From contig NZ_JAOTSB010000032.1 of NCBI RefSeq assembly GCF_030247605.1, forward strand, positions 1 through 34,271: a stretch of 34,271 nucleotides of DNA. The letters are read 5' to 3'. Both the position numbers and the translations under genes were made by a program. Under the pieces are notes generated by a model. The model made no database searches. It saw only the letters and a list, made by a program, of their open reading frames with translations, and was not told the origin of the DNA. The stretch comes from Acidaminobacter sp. Its GTDB lineage: Bacteria; Bacillota; Clostridia; Peptostreptococcales; Acidaminobacteraceae. Shown one piece after another: positions 1 through 8,104 of the stretch; positions within the stretch are counted from its first letter, which is position 1, and each line of letters starts with the position of its first letter.

Positions 1-406
<406 letters not shown>

Positions 407-590
407 AATCCTTAAACTGCAGTTGTAACACTGACTTCCGTTATTTCCATAATCAGAAATCACTTCGCCGGTTCCAAGCAGAACCGACTTTTTATTTCAG
501 AATTTTGGGTTGTACACTGTTTAGTTTTCAAGGATCGAATGTGTCGCTTTTAATGAAGTTTTTCAACCCGGCATCTCAAGGGACTGTTAC
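407..590 (-). other. rRNA leader with boxA-like antiterminator and hairpin
   Basis: This untranslated stretch lies between the proximal rrn promoter and the mature 16S 5' end. On the minus strand it holds CTTGAAAACT (523-532), which resembles the boxA element of Firmicute rRNA leaders (CTTTGAAAACT-like) that recruits Nus factors for antitermination. Downstream of it is a 6-bp hairpin, CGGTTC/GAACCG (469-474 with 481-486). The hairpin could take part in precursor processing; that is inference. No coding potential is seen. Confidence 0.6.
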
Positions 591-619
591 AGTTTAACAC
601 TGTGGTTTCAAGTCGTCAA
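591..619 (-). promoter_or_regulatory. rrn promoter, proximal
   Basis: On the minus strand a -35 TTGACG (614-619) is separated by exactly 17 bp from a -10 TAAACT (591-596), about 190 bp before the 16S gene. It shares both hexamers and the spacer length with the distal promoter at 716-744. Position and spacing fit a sigma-A promoter of the rRNA operon. No transcript data are available. Confidence 0.65.
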
Positions 620-715
620 GAGTTTTTTTAAATTCTTTTGGATCTTTTCAAATCCGTTTTTTACCAAGTTTTTTTGAAGCGTTGCGATAAACGTTCAACG
701 TTCAGCGACTTGATT

Positions 716-744
716 AGTTTAGCATCTCAGCAGACGTTCGTCAA
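716..744 (-). promoter_or_regulatory. rrn promoter, distal
   Basis: On the minus strand a -35 TTGACG (739-744), a 17-bp spacer and a -10 TAAACT (716-721) sit about 125 bp upstream of the proximal promoter. The spacer sequence differs from that of the proximal copy, so this is not a simple recent duplication. Tandem promoters are common in Firmicute rrn operons. The upstream region 745-850 is AT-rich and could act as an UP-like element; I see no gene in it. Confidence 0.65.
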
Positions 745-851
745 CTAGGTTTTTCAAAATAAACGAATCTTTTTTCTGGTCATTTTTCCTTCTTTAAAGG
801 CACTATTGAAGTTCGAAAATTCAATGGTACTTTTTCAAAAAGTCCGTTTAA

Positions 852-890
852 AACCCTCTGCTAAAATATCGAAGTTTTTAGCAGAGGGTT
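852..890 (-). terminator. Intrinsic terminator of pyrC-F-K-D
   Basis: A perfect 15-bp inverted repeat pairs 852-866 with 876-890 across a 9-base loop, starting about 30 bases past the pyrD stop codon. In the minus direction the stem ends in TTTT and continues AAACGG, so the U-tract is short, but the stem is very stable. It separates the pyr operon from the rrn promoters just downstream. Confidence 0.8.
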
Positions 891-920
891 GAATATGAGT
901 GACTTCAAAGTACGTTGGGA

Positions 921-1790
921 CTAAATGTCCATCGGCAAATATTTCTTTAATCCTTCGAGTACTTCAGGCGCGCACATTGGGTTCACGAGATTCCCTGTGC
1001 CTACAGCGACAGCCGCAGCGCCAGCCAGCATATATTCGAAGGCATCCTCTGCGGTCATGATCCCACCCATGCCAATAATTGGAATACTCACAACTGAAGC
1101 CGCTTCGTAAACCATACGCACGCCGATCGGCTTGACTGCCGGACCTGACAGACCCCCAATTCGGTTGGCAATGATTGGACGGCGCGTCTTGAGATCAAAA
1201 GCCATGCCGGTAATGGTGTTAATCATGGACAGACAGTTTGCACCGGAGACTTCTGCAGCTTTAGCAATAGTCCGAATGTCGGTCACATTCGGGCTCAGCT
1301 TGACAATCATATGCTTCGAGGTGACATTGCGCACTGCCGCAGTCACTTTTGAAGCCATGAGGGGATCTGTGCCAAAAGCCATACCGCCACTCTTGACATT
1401 CGGACAGGAAATGTTGACCTCTATGGAGTCGACATCTTCCTGTTCAAGTATTTTCGCCATCTCTACATACTCCTCCAAGGTGTTGCCATTGATATTCGCA
1501 ATAATTTTCGTGTCAAATTTTCGCAGGAACGGGATTTCGTCGCGAATGAACGCTTCAACACCCGGGTTTTGAAGACCGACGCTATTGATCATGCCCATTG
1601 GGGTTTCAGCCAGCCGCGGCACGGGATTGCCTTCTCTTGGTTTGAGGGTGAGACCTTTTACCGAAATTGCGCCGAGAAGTCCCAAATCATAAAAGTCGGC
1701 GAATTCCCTGCCAAATCCAAAAGTGCCTGATGCCACCGTAACGGGATTCTTGAGGATCAGGCCGTTTAAATCCACATTATTCATTTGCAT
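921..1790 (-). CDS. pyrD: Dihydroorotate dehydrogenase B, catalytic subunit
   Basis: PyrDB oxidises dihydroorotate to orotate, the fourth step of UMP synthesis, in the cytoplasm and with PyrK passing electrons to NAD. The 289-residue protein carries the class 1B active-site motif NISCPN (126-131), with catalytic base Cys129. It also has the flavin-contacting VKLSPN segment (163-168), and [10 protein letters not shown] (212-221), GMGGI (240-244) and GTGN (264-267) for FMN phosphate binding. The cysteine in place of serine marks the class 1 type. The ATG has GAGGAGGT eight bases upstream and overlaps the end of pyrK by 14 bp, suggesting translational coupling. It is the last gene of its operon. 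Confidence 0.97.
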   Translation of the reverse strand: MQMNNVDLNGLILKNPVTVASGTFGFGREFADFYDLGLLGAISVKGLTLKPREGNPVPRLAETPMGMINSVGLQNPGVEAFIRDEIPFLRKFDTKIIANINGNTLEEYVEMAKILEQEDVDSIEVNISCPNVKSGGMAFGTDPLMASKVTAAVRNVTSKHMIVKLSPNVTDIRTIAKAAEVSGANCLSMINTITGMAFDLKTRRPIIANRIGGLSGPAVKPIGVRMVYEAASVVSIPIIGMGGIMTAEDAFEYMLAGAAAVAVGTGNLVNPMCAPEVLEGLKKYLPMDI

Positions 1791-2565
1791 TGAATACGAC
1801 CTCCTCGGCTTTGAATACAGGACCTTCGATACAGGTTCTCAGCATATGGACTTCGCCGTCCTGCTCAATGGGTTTTGCGCAGGTCAAGCATGCGCCTATG
1901 CCGCATGCCATGCGCTCTTCCGTGAGGAGGTGTCCCTTCTGTCCCCTCGACTTCAGCGAGAGCTGAACCATATGGAGCATGGCATCTGGGCCGCAGCTGT
2001 AAACATGGCGCTGCGTTACACCGGATTCCTGGTTCATCCAGTACTCGACGACATTGCCGTGATAAAAACCTTCTACAGGTTCCATGGTGGCGATGAAAAG
2101 ACCATCGGCCACAGCTTTGAAGGCCTCTATGAGATAGGGCTCATTCAGATATCCAAGGTAAACATTAACTTTAGTGCCTGCGGCTGACAAGGCCTCTGCA
2201 AGAGCCAACAGCGGCGCGGTGCCTATGCCCCCGCCCAGGAGCGTCGCTGCCGATGGTGTCTGCGCCAAATCAAAGCCATTGCCGAGAGGGCCCACGGCAG
2301 AGACCCATTCACCAGGCTTGGCAGCGCAGAGGAGTTCAGTGCCTTTTCCTACTTTTCGAATAACAAAAGTCATGGTTTGATCATCCCAGGTGGACAGGCT
2401 GATGGGACGCTTAAGAAGCGGAAGTTCCCTCGACTTCAAAGCTAAATTGAAAAATTGACCCGGCTTGAGGTCCCCGAAATCCGGATGGCGTTCAAGTACC
2501 AGCGCAAAGATGCCCTGGGCAATTTCATCCGTTGAAACAATTTTCAAATCGCGAATAGACTTCAT
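1777..2565 (-). CDS. pyrK: Dihydroorotate dehydrogenase B, electron transfer subunit
   Basis: PyrK is the FAD and 2Fe-2S partner that lets PyrD use NAD as electron acceptor. The 262 residues show a ferredoxin-reductase-like FAD domain with RPIS (53-56), an NAD-binding GGGIGTAP motif (111-118), then YSCGP (189-193). The C-terminal cluster ligands are Cys221, Cys226, Cys229 and Cys245 in the family's C-x4-C-x2-C...C pattern. A GGGAGG site precedes the ATG by eight bases, inside the end of pyrF. It lies three bases after pyrF and overlaps pyrD. Its presence next to pyrD confirms the class 1B heterotetramer. Confidence 0.96.
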   Translation of the reverse strand: MKSIRDLKIVSTDEIAQGIFALVLERHPDFGDLKPGQFFNLALKSRELPLLKRPISLSTWDDQTMTFVIRKVGKGTELLCAAKPGEWVSAVGPLGNGFDLAQTPSAATLLGGGIGTAPLLALAEALSAAGTKVNVYLGYLNEPYLIEAFKAVADGLFIATMEPVEGFYHGNVVEYWMNQESGVTQRHVYSCGPDAMLHMVQLSLKSRGQKGHLLTEERMACGIGACLTCAKPIEQDGEVHMLRTCIEGPVFKAEEVVFNANE

Positions 2566-2568
2566 GCA

Positions 2569-3498
2569 CTATGCCTCCCAATACGTCTTGCCGGCCCGCT
2601 CCAGGGCTGCATTCAAATCATCTCTGGATTGTTGTGCAGCCTCTGCTATTTGAGCGCCATAGTTGGCCTCTTCATTAAAGGCATAAATGACCCCTCTTGA
2701 GGAATTGACAACTGCACCTAAGCCGCGCTCGTCAAAGCCGTTCGTAGCGTCGTCCGCGCTGCCGCCTTGAGCGCCATATCCAGGGATCAGGAAAAAGCTG
2801 CCTTCCAATGAGGACCTGAGCAGGCTGAGTTCTTCGGGATGAGTCGCGCCAACCACGGCACCGAGCGGTGTATATCCATACTCGCCCTTAATCGCATACG
2901 GGCTGTCCTTCAGCATGTCTCCCACGACATCAAAGACAAAGCGTTCTCCCACCTTTTGGTTCTGCAGCTGGCTTGAGGTCTTATTCGAGGTCTTTACCAG
3001 GAGGAACGTCATGCCATCTTCTTTAGCAGCCCACTGGCTGAAGGCATGGTTGGAATCATCGCCGAGATAGGGATTGATCGTAACGGCGTCAGATTCAAAT
3101 GCGCGTCTCTTCTCGCCAAGGATATTCGTGTATCCCAAATGCGCTTGGGCATAAGCCTCTGAGGTTGTTCCAATATCGCCGCGCTTTATATCCGCGATCA
3201 CATAAAGATCAAGCTTCTTTGCGTACTCGATTGTCTTTCTGTACGCCTCGAGCCCCGGCACCCCAAGCGCTTCATAAAAAGCAACCTGCGGCTTGACCAC
3301 GGCAGTATACGGCGCCACAGCATCCAGCACGACTGTGTTGAATTTATAGACCGCTTCCGCCGCGGCTTCAAGGGTCTTCCCTTGCATTTCAATTTCCTGC
3401 TTTAGAACATTGGGCAATTTATCTACAACCGGATCGAGTCCAACACAAAGGACACTTTTCTTTTCCATGATTTTCTTAATTAAACGATCAGCCGACAT
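2569..3498 (-). CDS. pyrF: Orotidine 5'-phosphate decarboxylase
   Basis: PyrF decarboxylates OMP to UMP, the final step of de novo pyrimidine synthesis. The protein (309 residues from the chosen start) has LCVGLDP near residue 17 and the catalytic Lys/Asp motif DIKRGDIG near residue 103. It belongs to the longer, type 2 PyrF group rather than the roughly 240-residue Bacillus type. A GTG four codons further upstream keeps the frame open, but it abuts AGGAG, while the ATG at 3498 lies eleven bases after it; I therefore prefer the ATG. It overlaps the end of pyrC by 11 bp, so the genes are probably coupled. Confidence 0.95.
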   Translation of the reverse strand: MSADRLIKKIMEKKSVLCVGLDPVVDKLPNVLKQEIEMQGKTLEAAAEAVYKFNTVVLDAVAPYTAVVKPQVAFYEALGVPGLEAYRKTIEYAKKLDLYVIADIKRGDIGTTSEAYAQAHLGYTNILGEKRRAFESDAVTINPYLGDDSNHAFSQWAAKEDGMTFLLVKTSNKTSSQLQNQKVGERFVFDVVGDMLKDSPYAIKGEYGYTPLGAVVGATHPEELSLLRSSLEGSFFLIPGYGAQGGSADDATNGFDERGLGAVVNSSRGVIYAFNEEANYGAQIAEAAQQSRDDLNAALERAGKTYWEA

Positions 3499-4756
3499 TC
3501 TCTTCACCACTCCTGTATAGTATTTGATCCCCCAGAATCAGGCACTTCACCGCACCGGTCAATTCATGTCCAATGTAAGGACAGTTCTTTCCTTTTGAAA
3601 CTATGTCTCCCTCTTGAACGGTCAGTTTCTCATCCAAATTGACGAAAACAAGATCCGCAGGTCTCTGATTTTCAATGACGTTTTCCTCTCTGCCAATCAA
3701 AGTCCTGGGCGCAAAGCTCATCAGCTTCACCAGCGTTCTCAGGCTAATGCCGTTGGCCCTGAGAGCCGTATGCGCTGCCGAAAAGGAATATTCCAGACTG
3801 CTGAAGCCATAACTTCCCACCCCATAAGGGCAATGCTTACTCTCTATTTCATGAGGCGCGTGATCAGACGCGATCATATCTACAGTGCCGTCCTTAATCC
3901 CTTCGATCAGAGCTGCTATGTGACGGGCGTTGCGCAGCGGCGGATTAACTTTATAGAAAGCCGTTGAGAAACTGACCCGGTCTGAGTCGAGGAGCAGGTG
4001 ATGCGGCGCGACTTCAGAAGTCACCTTAATCCCCTCTGCCTTTGCACTTCTGACGAGTTCAATGCTTTCCCTTGTGCTGAGATGCGCCAGATGCAGCCTC
4101 GTATTCGTCTCTGCCGCCAGCTGGATATCGCGTTTAACCATGTTCCACTCGCCTTCCGGCGGGTATGGGCCATCCTTATATTGAGCAGTCAGATCATGGT
4201 CCTCACAATGGGTGACCACCAGCCCTCCTGCCTGTTCTACCCTAATTAGAGCTTCTTTAAACCGTTCAGGCGACTGGACTTCTCGGCCATCCTCTGAGAA
4301 GAGCTTGATGTTCCTGGCAGCCATCCCCTCCACATCGACAACTGTATCGCCCTTTTGTTCCAGGGTCACCGCCGAAAACTGCAGGAACTCTACAGGTGAC
4401 AGTTTTTTTGCTTTTGCCATCAGCGCCTCAATGCGTTCGCAGGAGTCCAGAGGCGGTTTCGTGTTCGGCATAGCTGCGACCAATGTGAACCCGCCTTTGG
4501 CAGCTGCCATTAAACCGGTTTCCAGCGTTTCTTTCACTTCGAAGCCCGGTTCTCTGAAATGCACATGCAGGTCAGCAAAAGCAGGAATTCCAATCCACCC
4601 GTTCGCATCGATCACTTCATCCGCTTCCGACATCAGCTTTTCGCATTCGTTTATGCCGATGGTCTTCAGCACGCCATCCTCAATCAACAGCGGCCCCTTG
4701 TCCCAATCCAGATTGGCACCTCTCAAATAAGTCGCATTCACGATCAAACGTTTCAT
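3488..4756 (-). CDS. pyrC: Dihydroorotase
   Basis: Dihydroorotase cyclises carbamoyl aspartate to dihydroorotate, the third pathway step. The 422-residue amidohydrolase shows the metal-binding DLHVHFREPG (62-71), FSEDG with Asp156 in the place used by Bacillus-type enzymes, THCED (182-186), HLAHLS (222-227) and ASDHAPH (296-302). The length fits the class I bacterial enzyme. AGGAGGT stands six bases before the ATG. It is the first gene of pyrC-F-K-D and follows a leader with a terminator hairpin ending about 20 bases before the start, so expression is probably attenuated by pyrimidines. Confidence 0.97.
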   Translation of the reverse strand: MKRLIVNATYLRGANLDWDKGPLLIEDGVLKTIGINECEKLMSEADEVIDANGWIGIPAFADLHVHFREPGFEVKETLETGLMAAAKGGFTLVAAMPNTKPPLDSCERIEALMAKAKKLSPVEFLQFSAVTLEQKGDTVVDVEGMAARNIKLFSEDGREVQSPERFKEALIRVEQAGGLVVTHCEDHDLTAQYKDGPYPPEGEWNMVKRDIQLAAETNTRLHLAHLSTRESIELVRSAKAEGIKVTSEVAPHHLLLDSDRVSFSTAFYKVNPPLRNARHIAALIEGIKDGTVDMIASDHAPHEIESKHCPYGVGSYGFSSLEYSFSAAHTALRANGISLRTLVKLMSFAPRTLIGREENVIENQRPADLVFVNLDEKLTVQEGDIVSKGKNCPYIGHELTGAVKCLILGDQILYRSGEENVG

Positions 4757-4774
4757 CCTCTTACCTCCTAAATC

Positions 4775-4804
4775 AAAAAACCCCTTGCAGCTGTCTGCAA
4801 GGGG
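4775..4804 (-). terminator. Attenuator terminator in pyrC leader
   Basis: A perfect 10-bp stem pairs 4781-4790 with 4795-4804 over a 4-base loop, followed on the minus strand by six T residues (4780-4775). It lies between the pyrC promoter and the pyrC ribosome binding site, and the neighbouring upstream gene is divergent. It therefore cannot be the end of another leftward operon and is best read as a regulated terminator. Its 5' arm can instead pair with 4847-4854, the 3' half of the upstream hairpin. Confidence 0.85.
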
Positions 4805-4846
4805 AAGGATACCGGCACCCGCGCCGGATCATTCTCATCAGTTCGA

Positions 4847-4876
4847 CCTTACAGGCATCTCGTACCTGGTTAAAGG
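4847..4876 (-). promoter_or_regulatory. PyrR-type binding hairpin in pyrC leader
   Basis: A 30-nt hairpin has a lower stem CCTT/AAGG, an internal bulge after CCTTTAAC, an upper stem CAGG/CCTG and a terminal loop containing CGAGA. This architecture and the CGAGA loop match the known PyrR binding-loop design of Firmicute pyr leaders. The 3' side, CTGTAAGG (4847-4854), is complementary over eight bases (one G-U) to CCTTGCAG in the 5' arm of the attenuator terminator (4795-4802). Protein binding that holds this hairpin closed would therefore allow termination. The regulator is inferred; no pyrR gene is in the window. Confidence 0.7.
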
Positions 4877-4900
4877 TGCTCTAATTTAATAACTCTATAC

Positions 4901-4929
4901 AAAATATCATACCCCAAAATCGATGTCAA
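4901..4929 (-). promoter_or_regulatory. Promoter of pyrC-F-K-D
   Basis: A consensus -35 TTGACA (4924-4929) and a -10 TATTTT (4901-4906) lie 17 bp apart on the minus strand. The start point would fall near 4894, giving a leader of about 140 nt that carries the PyrR-type hairpin and the attenuator. It diverges from the pyrB promoter, with about 75 bp between the two -35 boxes. Confidence 0.7.
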
Positions 4930-5004
4930 TCTGAATCTTAACAACGGTAAATATTTATGTTTTTCGCTGTATGGAATTACATGGTCAAATCTTCCTCAAA
5001 ACGT

Positions 5005-5034
5005 TTGACACTTCAAATAAAATTATGATAGTAT
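5005..5034 (+). promoter_or_regulatory. Promoter of pyrB-pyrI
   Basis: A consensus -35 TTGACA (5005-5010) is followed after 18 bp by TAGTAT (5029-5034). Transcription would begin near 5042, about ten bases before the PyrR-type hairpin, leaving a leader of about 160 nt before pyrB. It is divergent from the pyrC promoter. Confidence 0.65.
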
Positions 5035-5052
5035 TAGGCGAATTCAATACAG

Positions 5053-5082
5053 CCTTTAACTCAGTCCGAGAGATTGGGAAGG
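5053..5082 (+). promoter_or_regulatory. PyrR-type binding hairpin in pyrB leader
   Basis: This 30-nt element has the same length and layout as the pyrC-leader element: it starts CCTTTAAC, ends AAGG, and places CGAGA at the same offset. The upper stem is CTCA/TGGG and the loop reads GTCCGAGAGAT, close to the AGTCC-GAGAG core of known PyrR binding loops. The 3' part GGGAAGGC (5076-5083) can pair with GCCTTTTT (5131-5138) in the downstream terminator arm, five Watson-Crick and three G-U pairs. This gives an antiterminator alternative, weaker than in the pyrC leader. Confidence 0.7.
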
Positions 5083-5129
5083 CGCAACGTCGCTTCAGGT
5101 GCTCACGCACCAAAGTATGATGCCATTGT

Positions 5130-5164
5130 GGCCTTTTTCCTCTGGGAAAAAGGTCTTTTATTTT
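5130..5164 (+). terminator. Attenuator terminator in pyrB leader
   Basis: An 11-bp stem (5130-5140 with 5145-5155, one G-U pair) has a 4-base loop and is followed by TTTTATTTT (5156-5164). It sits about 40 bases before the pyrB start codon and downstream of the pyrB promoter. Since pyrB is the first gene of its unit, this must act within the leader. A small hairpin at 5098-5111 (GGTGC/GCACC) lies between it and the PyrR-type element. Confidence 0.85.
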
Positions 5165-5202
5165 GTCCACTGCCCAACCCCTGACCATAAGGAGGCGCTC
5201 TA

Positions 5203-6138
5203 ATGTCACAAGTCCGACACCTGATCGAACCTGAAGATTTTACACTGGAAGAATTGATGCAACTCGTCGACACCGGACTCTCGATTTATGAGAACCCATC
5301 ACAATACAGAAAAGTTTGTGATGGAAAAATTATGGCTTCACTCTTCTTTGAGCCAAGCACCCGCACCAAGCTGAGCTTTGATTCCGCCATGATGCGCCTC
5401 GGCGGCCAGGTCCTTGGCTTCAGCGACGCCAGTACCAGTTCCACAGCCAAAGGCGAATCCCTCGCGGACACCATCAAGGTCGTCAATGATTATTCTGATT
5501 TGATTGTCATGCGCCATCCAAAAGAGGGCGCACCTAAACTAGCGACACATTTTGCTACCATTCCCGTCATCAACGGCGGCGATGGAGGCCACCAGCATCC
5601 TACCCAAACTTTGACGGACCTCATCACCATCAAGCGGTTCAAGGGTCGGCTTGACAACATGAAGATTGGATTCTGCGGCGACCTTAAGTTTGGCAGAACA
5701 GTGCACAGTCTTATCAGAACCCTGGCTAGATTTGGAAACAAGGAATTCTACCTGATCTCGCCGGATGAACTGACACTGCCTGTCTCCCTCAAGCGACAAC
5801 TGGAGAAGCAAGGCGTCAAACTGATCGAAGTGCGCTATCTCGAAGACGTTGTCGAAGAGCTGGACATGCTCTACATGACACGAATTCAAAAAGAACGTTT
5901 CTTTAACGAAGAAGACTATGTCAGACTCAAAAATACTTATATTCTTAACCGTGACAAAATAAGGTCTGCAAAGGAAGATTTAATCATTCTGCACCCGCTT
6001 CCGAGAGTCAATGAAATCGCCATAGATGTGGATACGGATCCGAGAGCCGCTTATTTTGAACAGTCGAAAATGGGCGTTTATGTCAGAATGGCACTAATCT
6101 GCAAATTGCTGGAGGTGGGTCCTTATGCTAGAGGTTAA
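5203..6138 (+). CDS. pyrB: Aspartate carbamoyltransferase, catalytic chain
   Basis: PyrB joins carbamoyl phosphate and aspartate, the committed step of pyrimidine synthesis. The 311-residue protein shows the carbamoyl-phosphate motif FFEPSTRT (48-55), the 80s-loop Lys83 in STAKGES, MRHP (103-106), GDGGHQHPTQTL (126-137), GRT (164-166) and HPLPR in the C-terminal half. These are the residues expected in an active chain. AGGAGG is seven bases before the ATG. It overlaps pyrI by 14 bp, as expected for an allosteric ATCase of two chain types. Confidence 0.97.
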   Translation: MSQVRHLIEPEDFTLEELMQLVDTGLSIYENPSQYRKVCDGKIMASLFFEPSTRTKLSFDSAMMRLGGQVLGFSDASTSSTAKGESLADTIKVVNDYSDLIVMRHPKEGAPKLATHFATIPVINGGDGGHQHPTQTLTDLITIKRFKGRLDNMKIGFCGDLKFGRTVHSLIRTLARFGNKEFYLISPDELTLPVSLKRQLEKQGVKLIEVRYLEDVVEELDMLYMTRIQKERFFNEEDYVRLKNTYILNRDKIRSAKEDLIILHPLPRVNEIAIDVDTDPRAAYFEQSKMGVYVRMALICKLLEVGPYARG

Positions 6139-6556
6139 AGGTATACAAAATGGCATCGTCATCGATCACATCAAAGCAGGCAACGGACTTAAGATTTTCA
6201 ACAAGCTCCTTTCCGAGCATATTGACACACCGGTCGTGCTGCTTATGAATGTAGACAGCAAAGCTCTCGGTAAAAAGGACATCATCAAGATTGCGGATGT
6301 ATTTGATATTGATCTGGATATCCTGGGCCTGATCGACCACAACATTACCGTCAATATTGTCAGGGATTCAAAAATCACGGACAAGCGAAAAGCCAACATC
6401 CCCGAAGAAGTTACCGGCCTCTTCAACTGCATCAATCCGCGTTGCATCACGAATTCGGATGCCTACGCAGTTCCAAAGTTCAAACTATATGAGATGAACG
6501 GCTCGGCGGAATATATTTGCAGTTACTGTGAGGAAATTACGAAGTATCGTTTGTAA
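6125..6556 (+). CDS. pyrI: Aspartate carbamoyltransferase, regulatory chain
   Basis: PyrI binds nucleotide effectors and holds the catalytic trimers together in the ATCase holoenzyme. The 143-residue protein has an N-terminal nucleotide-binding domain and a C-terminal zinc domain with Cys102, Cys107, Cys132 and Cys135, the same 5/25/3 spacing type as E. coli PyrI. The start lies within the end of pyrB. Bacillus lacks this subunit, whereas it is found in many clostridia, which supports the lineage assignment. A terminator follows at 6586. Confidence 0.95.
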   Translation: MLEVKGIQNGIVIDHIKAGNGLKIFNKLLSEHIDTPVVLLMNVDSKALGKKDIIKIADVFDIDLDILGLIDHNITVNIVRDSKITDKRKANIPEEVTGLFNCINPRCITNSDAYAVPKFKLYEMNGSAEYICSYCEEITKYRL

Positions 6557-6585
6557 AATTGAAGGAAGACATGATTGTAGAAATG

Positions 6586-6626
6586 AGCAGGAGACGGCCG
6601 ACGCTGTTTCCTGCTTTTTACTTTTT
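6586..6626 (+). terminator. Terminator of pyrB-pyrI
   Basis: A 10-bp stem pairs 6586-6595 with 6606-6615 (core AGCAGGA/TCCTGCT, one G-U inside) and runs into a T-rich tail to 6626. It starts 30 bases after the pyrI stop. Confidence 0.8.
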
Positions 6627-6636
6627 GCACCACCTA

Positions 6637-6670
6637 AAAAAACCTTTCCGGAGAACCGGAAAGGTTTTTT
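6637..6670. terminator. Bidirectional terminator between convergent genes
   Basis: A perfect 15-bp palindrome, A6-CCTTTCCGG with CCGG-AAAGG-T6 and a 4-base loop, lies between the rightward pyrI and the leftward transporter gene ending at 6689. The A-run on one side and the T-run on the other make it usable from both directions. It is the second terminator for pyrBI and the main one for the transporter. Confidence 0.85.
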
Positions 6671-6688
6671 GAATTAAAGCTTATTAGA

Positions 6689-8104
6689 TTAAAGTTTTTT
6701 GGAGACGAGCGCCAATACAGCAATGACTGCAAGACCAAAGATCATGAGGCCTTTCTGAGAAATGGACATGATCCCCGTTACAGCGATTACAGCAATGACG
6801 ACAGGAATGACATATTTGATCAATCCGTGCCATACTTCAAACAGCGCAAAACTGACTGTGCCGCCATTAGTGAGCTCTTGTCTCAAAACTTCCTTGTCTA
6901 CAAACCAACCAGTGAAAACTGCAAGGAGCAGGCCGCCGATAGCGAGGAAGATCTTGTCTGTCAAAATGTCGAAGAAGTCAAACGCGCCGACACCAAGGAA
7001 GGTAACGCCTGACATGACACCCAGAGATAGAGACGCCATAATGCACATTGCGACCATGATAGCCGAGGAAATATAAACGGCTTTCTTTCTAGTCCAGCTT
7101 CTTTCATCCATCAGGTAAGCAACGACGACCTCCAGCAGGGAAACGGAAGACGTGAGCGCTGCGACTACCAAGGCGACGAAGAAGAAAGCGGAAAGGATTG
7201 GACCCAAAGCGCCCATTTGAGCAAAAATGGAAGGAACGACGACGAAAACGAGGCCAGGACCTGCAGCTGGTTCAAATCCAAATGCGAACATTGCAGGGAA
7301 CATTGCCAGACCTGCAAGAAGCGCTGCAGAGGTATCCATCACGGTTACGATGGCTGCGTTCTGTGCGAGGTTCTCCGACTTGTTCAGATAACTTCCGTAG
7401 GTAATCATACAGCCCATACCAAGGGAAAGCGAGAAGAACGCCTGTCCCAGAGCTGCCAGGAAAGTCTGGCCGGTTACAACTGAGAAATCCGGTTTAAAGA
7501 GGAATTCAACACCCTTGCTTGCACCTTCGAGGGTTAAACCACGAGCCGCGATCAAAAGCAAAATGACGAACAGCATAGGCATGAGAATCTTGCCCGCTGT
7601 TTCAATACCTTTTGCGACACCGCGTGATACGATAAAAATGTTCATGGCAAGGAAGAGTGCCATCCAGATCAACGGCTCAACCGGATTGCCAATAAAGGCG
7701 CCAAAGGAATCACCTATGGCCTCCGGTGCAGCAAGCAACCCTGTAAAAGATTTGACGACATAAGCCAATGCCCAGCCACCAACGACTGGATAGAAGCCCA
7801 TGATCAAAAATCCGCTTAGTACACCAATGACGCCTGCAAAGGTCCAGTTCCTGCTCTTGGATTTGTACGCACCTACTGCAGCTTTCCCAGAGTTTCTGCC
7901 GACTGTAAACTCGGCGATCATGACACTGAGACAAATGACGAAAACGAAGAAAAGATAAATTAAGATAAATGCACTACCACCGTTCATACCAGTCAGATAC
8001 GGAAAACGCCAAATGTTTCCGAGACCGACTGCGGATCCTGCCGCTGCCATGATAAAGCCGAACCGCGAACCCCAGTTTTCTCTTTTTTGTCCTGTTTGAT
8101 CCAC
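6689..8104 (-). CDS. Sodium-dependent transporter, SNF/NSS family
   Basis: This is a membrane symporter of the neurotransmitter:sodium symporter family (LeuT/MhsT-like), which usually imports amino acids using the sodium gradient. The 471-residue protein is hydrophobic throughout, with about eleven or twelve predicted membrane spans. It carries the family's TM1 signature GSAVGLGNIWRFPYL (23-37), whose unwound part forms the sodium and substrate sites. The substrate cannot be read from the sequence. The start is GTG, eight bases after AGGAGG. The gene is monocistronic, bounded by a bidirectional terminator, and has an unusually long upstream untranslated region. Confidence 0.9.
   Translation of the reverse strand: MDQTGQKRENWGSRFGFIMAAAGSAVGLGNIWRFPYLTGMNGGSAFILIYLFFVFVICLSVMIAEFTVGRNSGKAAVGAYKSKSRNWTFAGVIGVLSGFLIMGFYPVVGGWALAYVVKSFTGLLAAPEAIGDSFGAFIGNPVEPLIWMALFLAMNIFIVSRGVAKGIETAGKILMPMLFVILLLIAARGLTLEGASKGVEFLFKPDFSVVTGQTFLAALGQAFFSLSLGMGCMITYGSYLNKSENLAQNAAIVTVMDTSAALLAGLAMFPAMFAFGFEPAAGPGLVFVVVPSIFAQMGALGPILSAFFFVALVVAALTSSVSLLEVVVAYLMDERSWTRKKAVYISSAIMVAMCIMASLSLGVMSGVTFLGVGAFDFFDILTDKIFLAIGGLLLAVFTGWFVDKEVLRQELTNGGTVSFALFEVWHGLIKYVIPVVIAVIAVTGIMSISQKGLMIFGLAVIAVLALVSKKL

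Noticed and set aside
4212..4730. 172-codon plus-strand frame inside pyrC
   Set aside because: Shadow of the strongly supported dihydroorotase gene on the other strand.
4812..4826. CCGGC/GCCGG hairpin in the pyrC leader as a separate riboswitch
   Set aside because: A single 5-bp stem between the PyrR-type hairpin and terminator; it fits as part of the attenuator leader and no known riboswitch core is visible.
4985..5209. 74-codon minus-strand frame across the pyrB leader
   Set aside because: It overlaps the pyrB promoter and attenuator structures and has no coding features.
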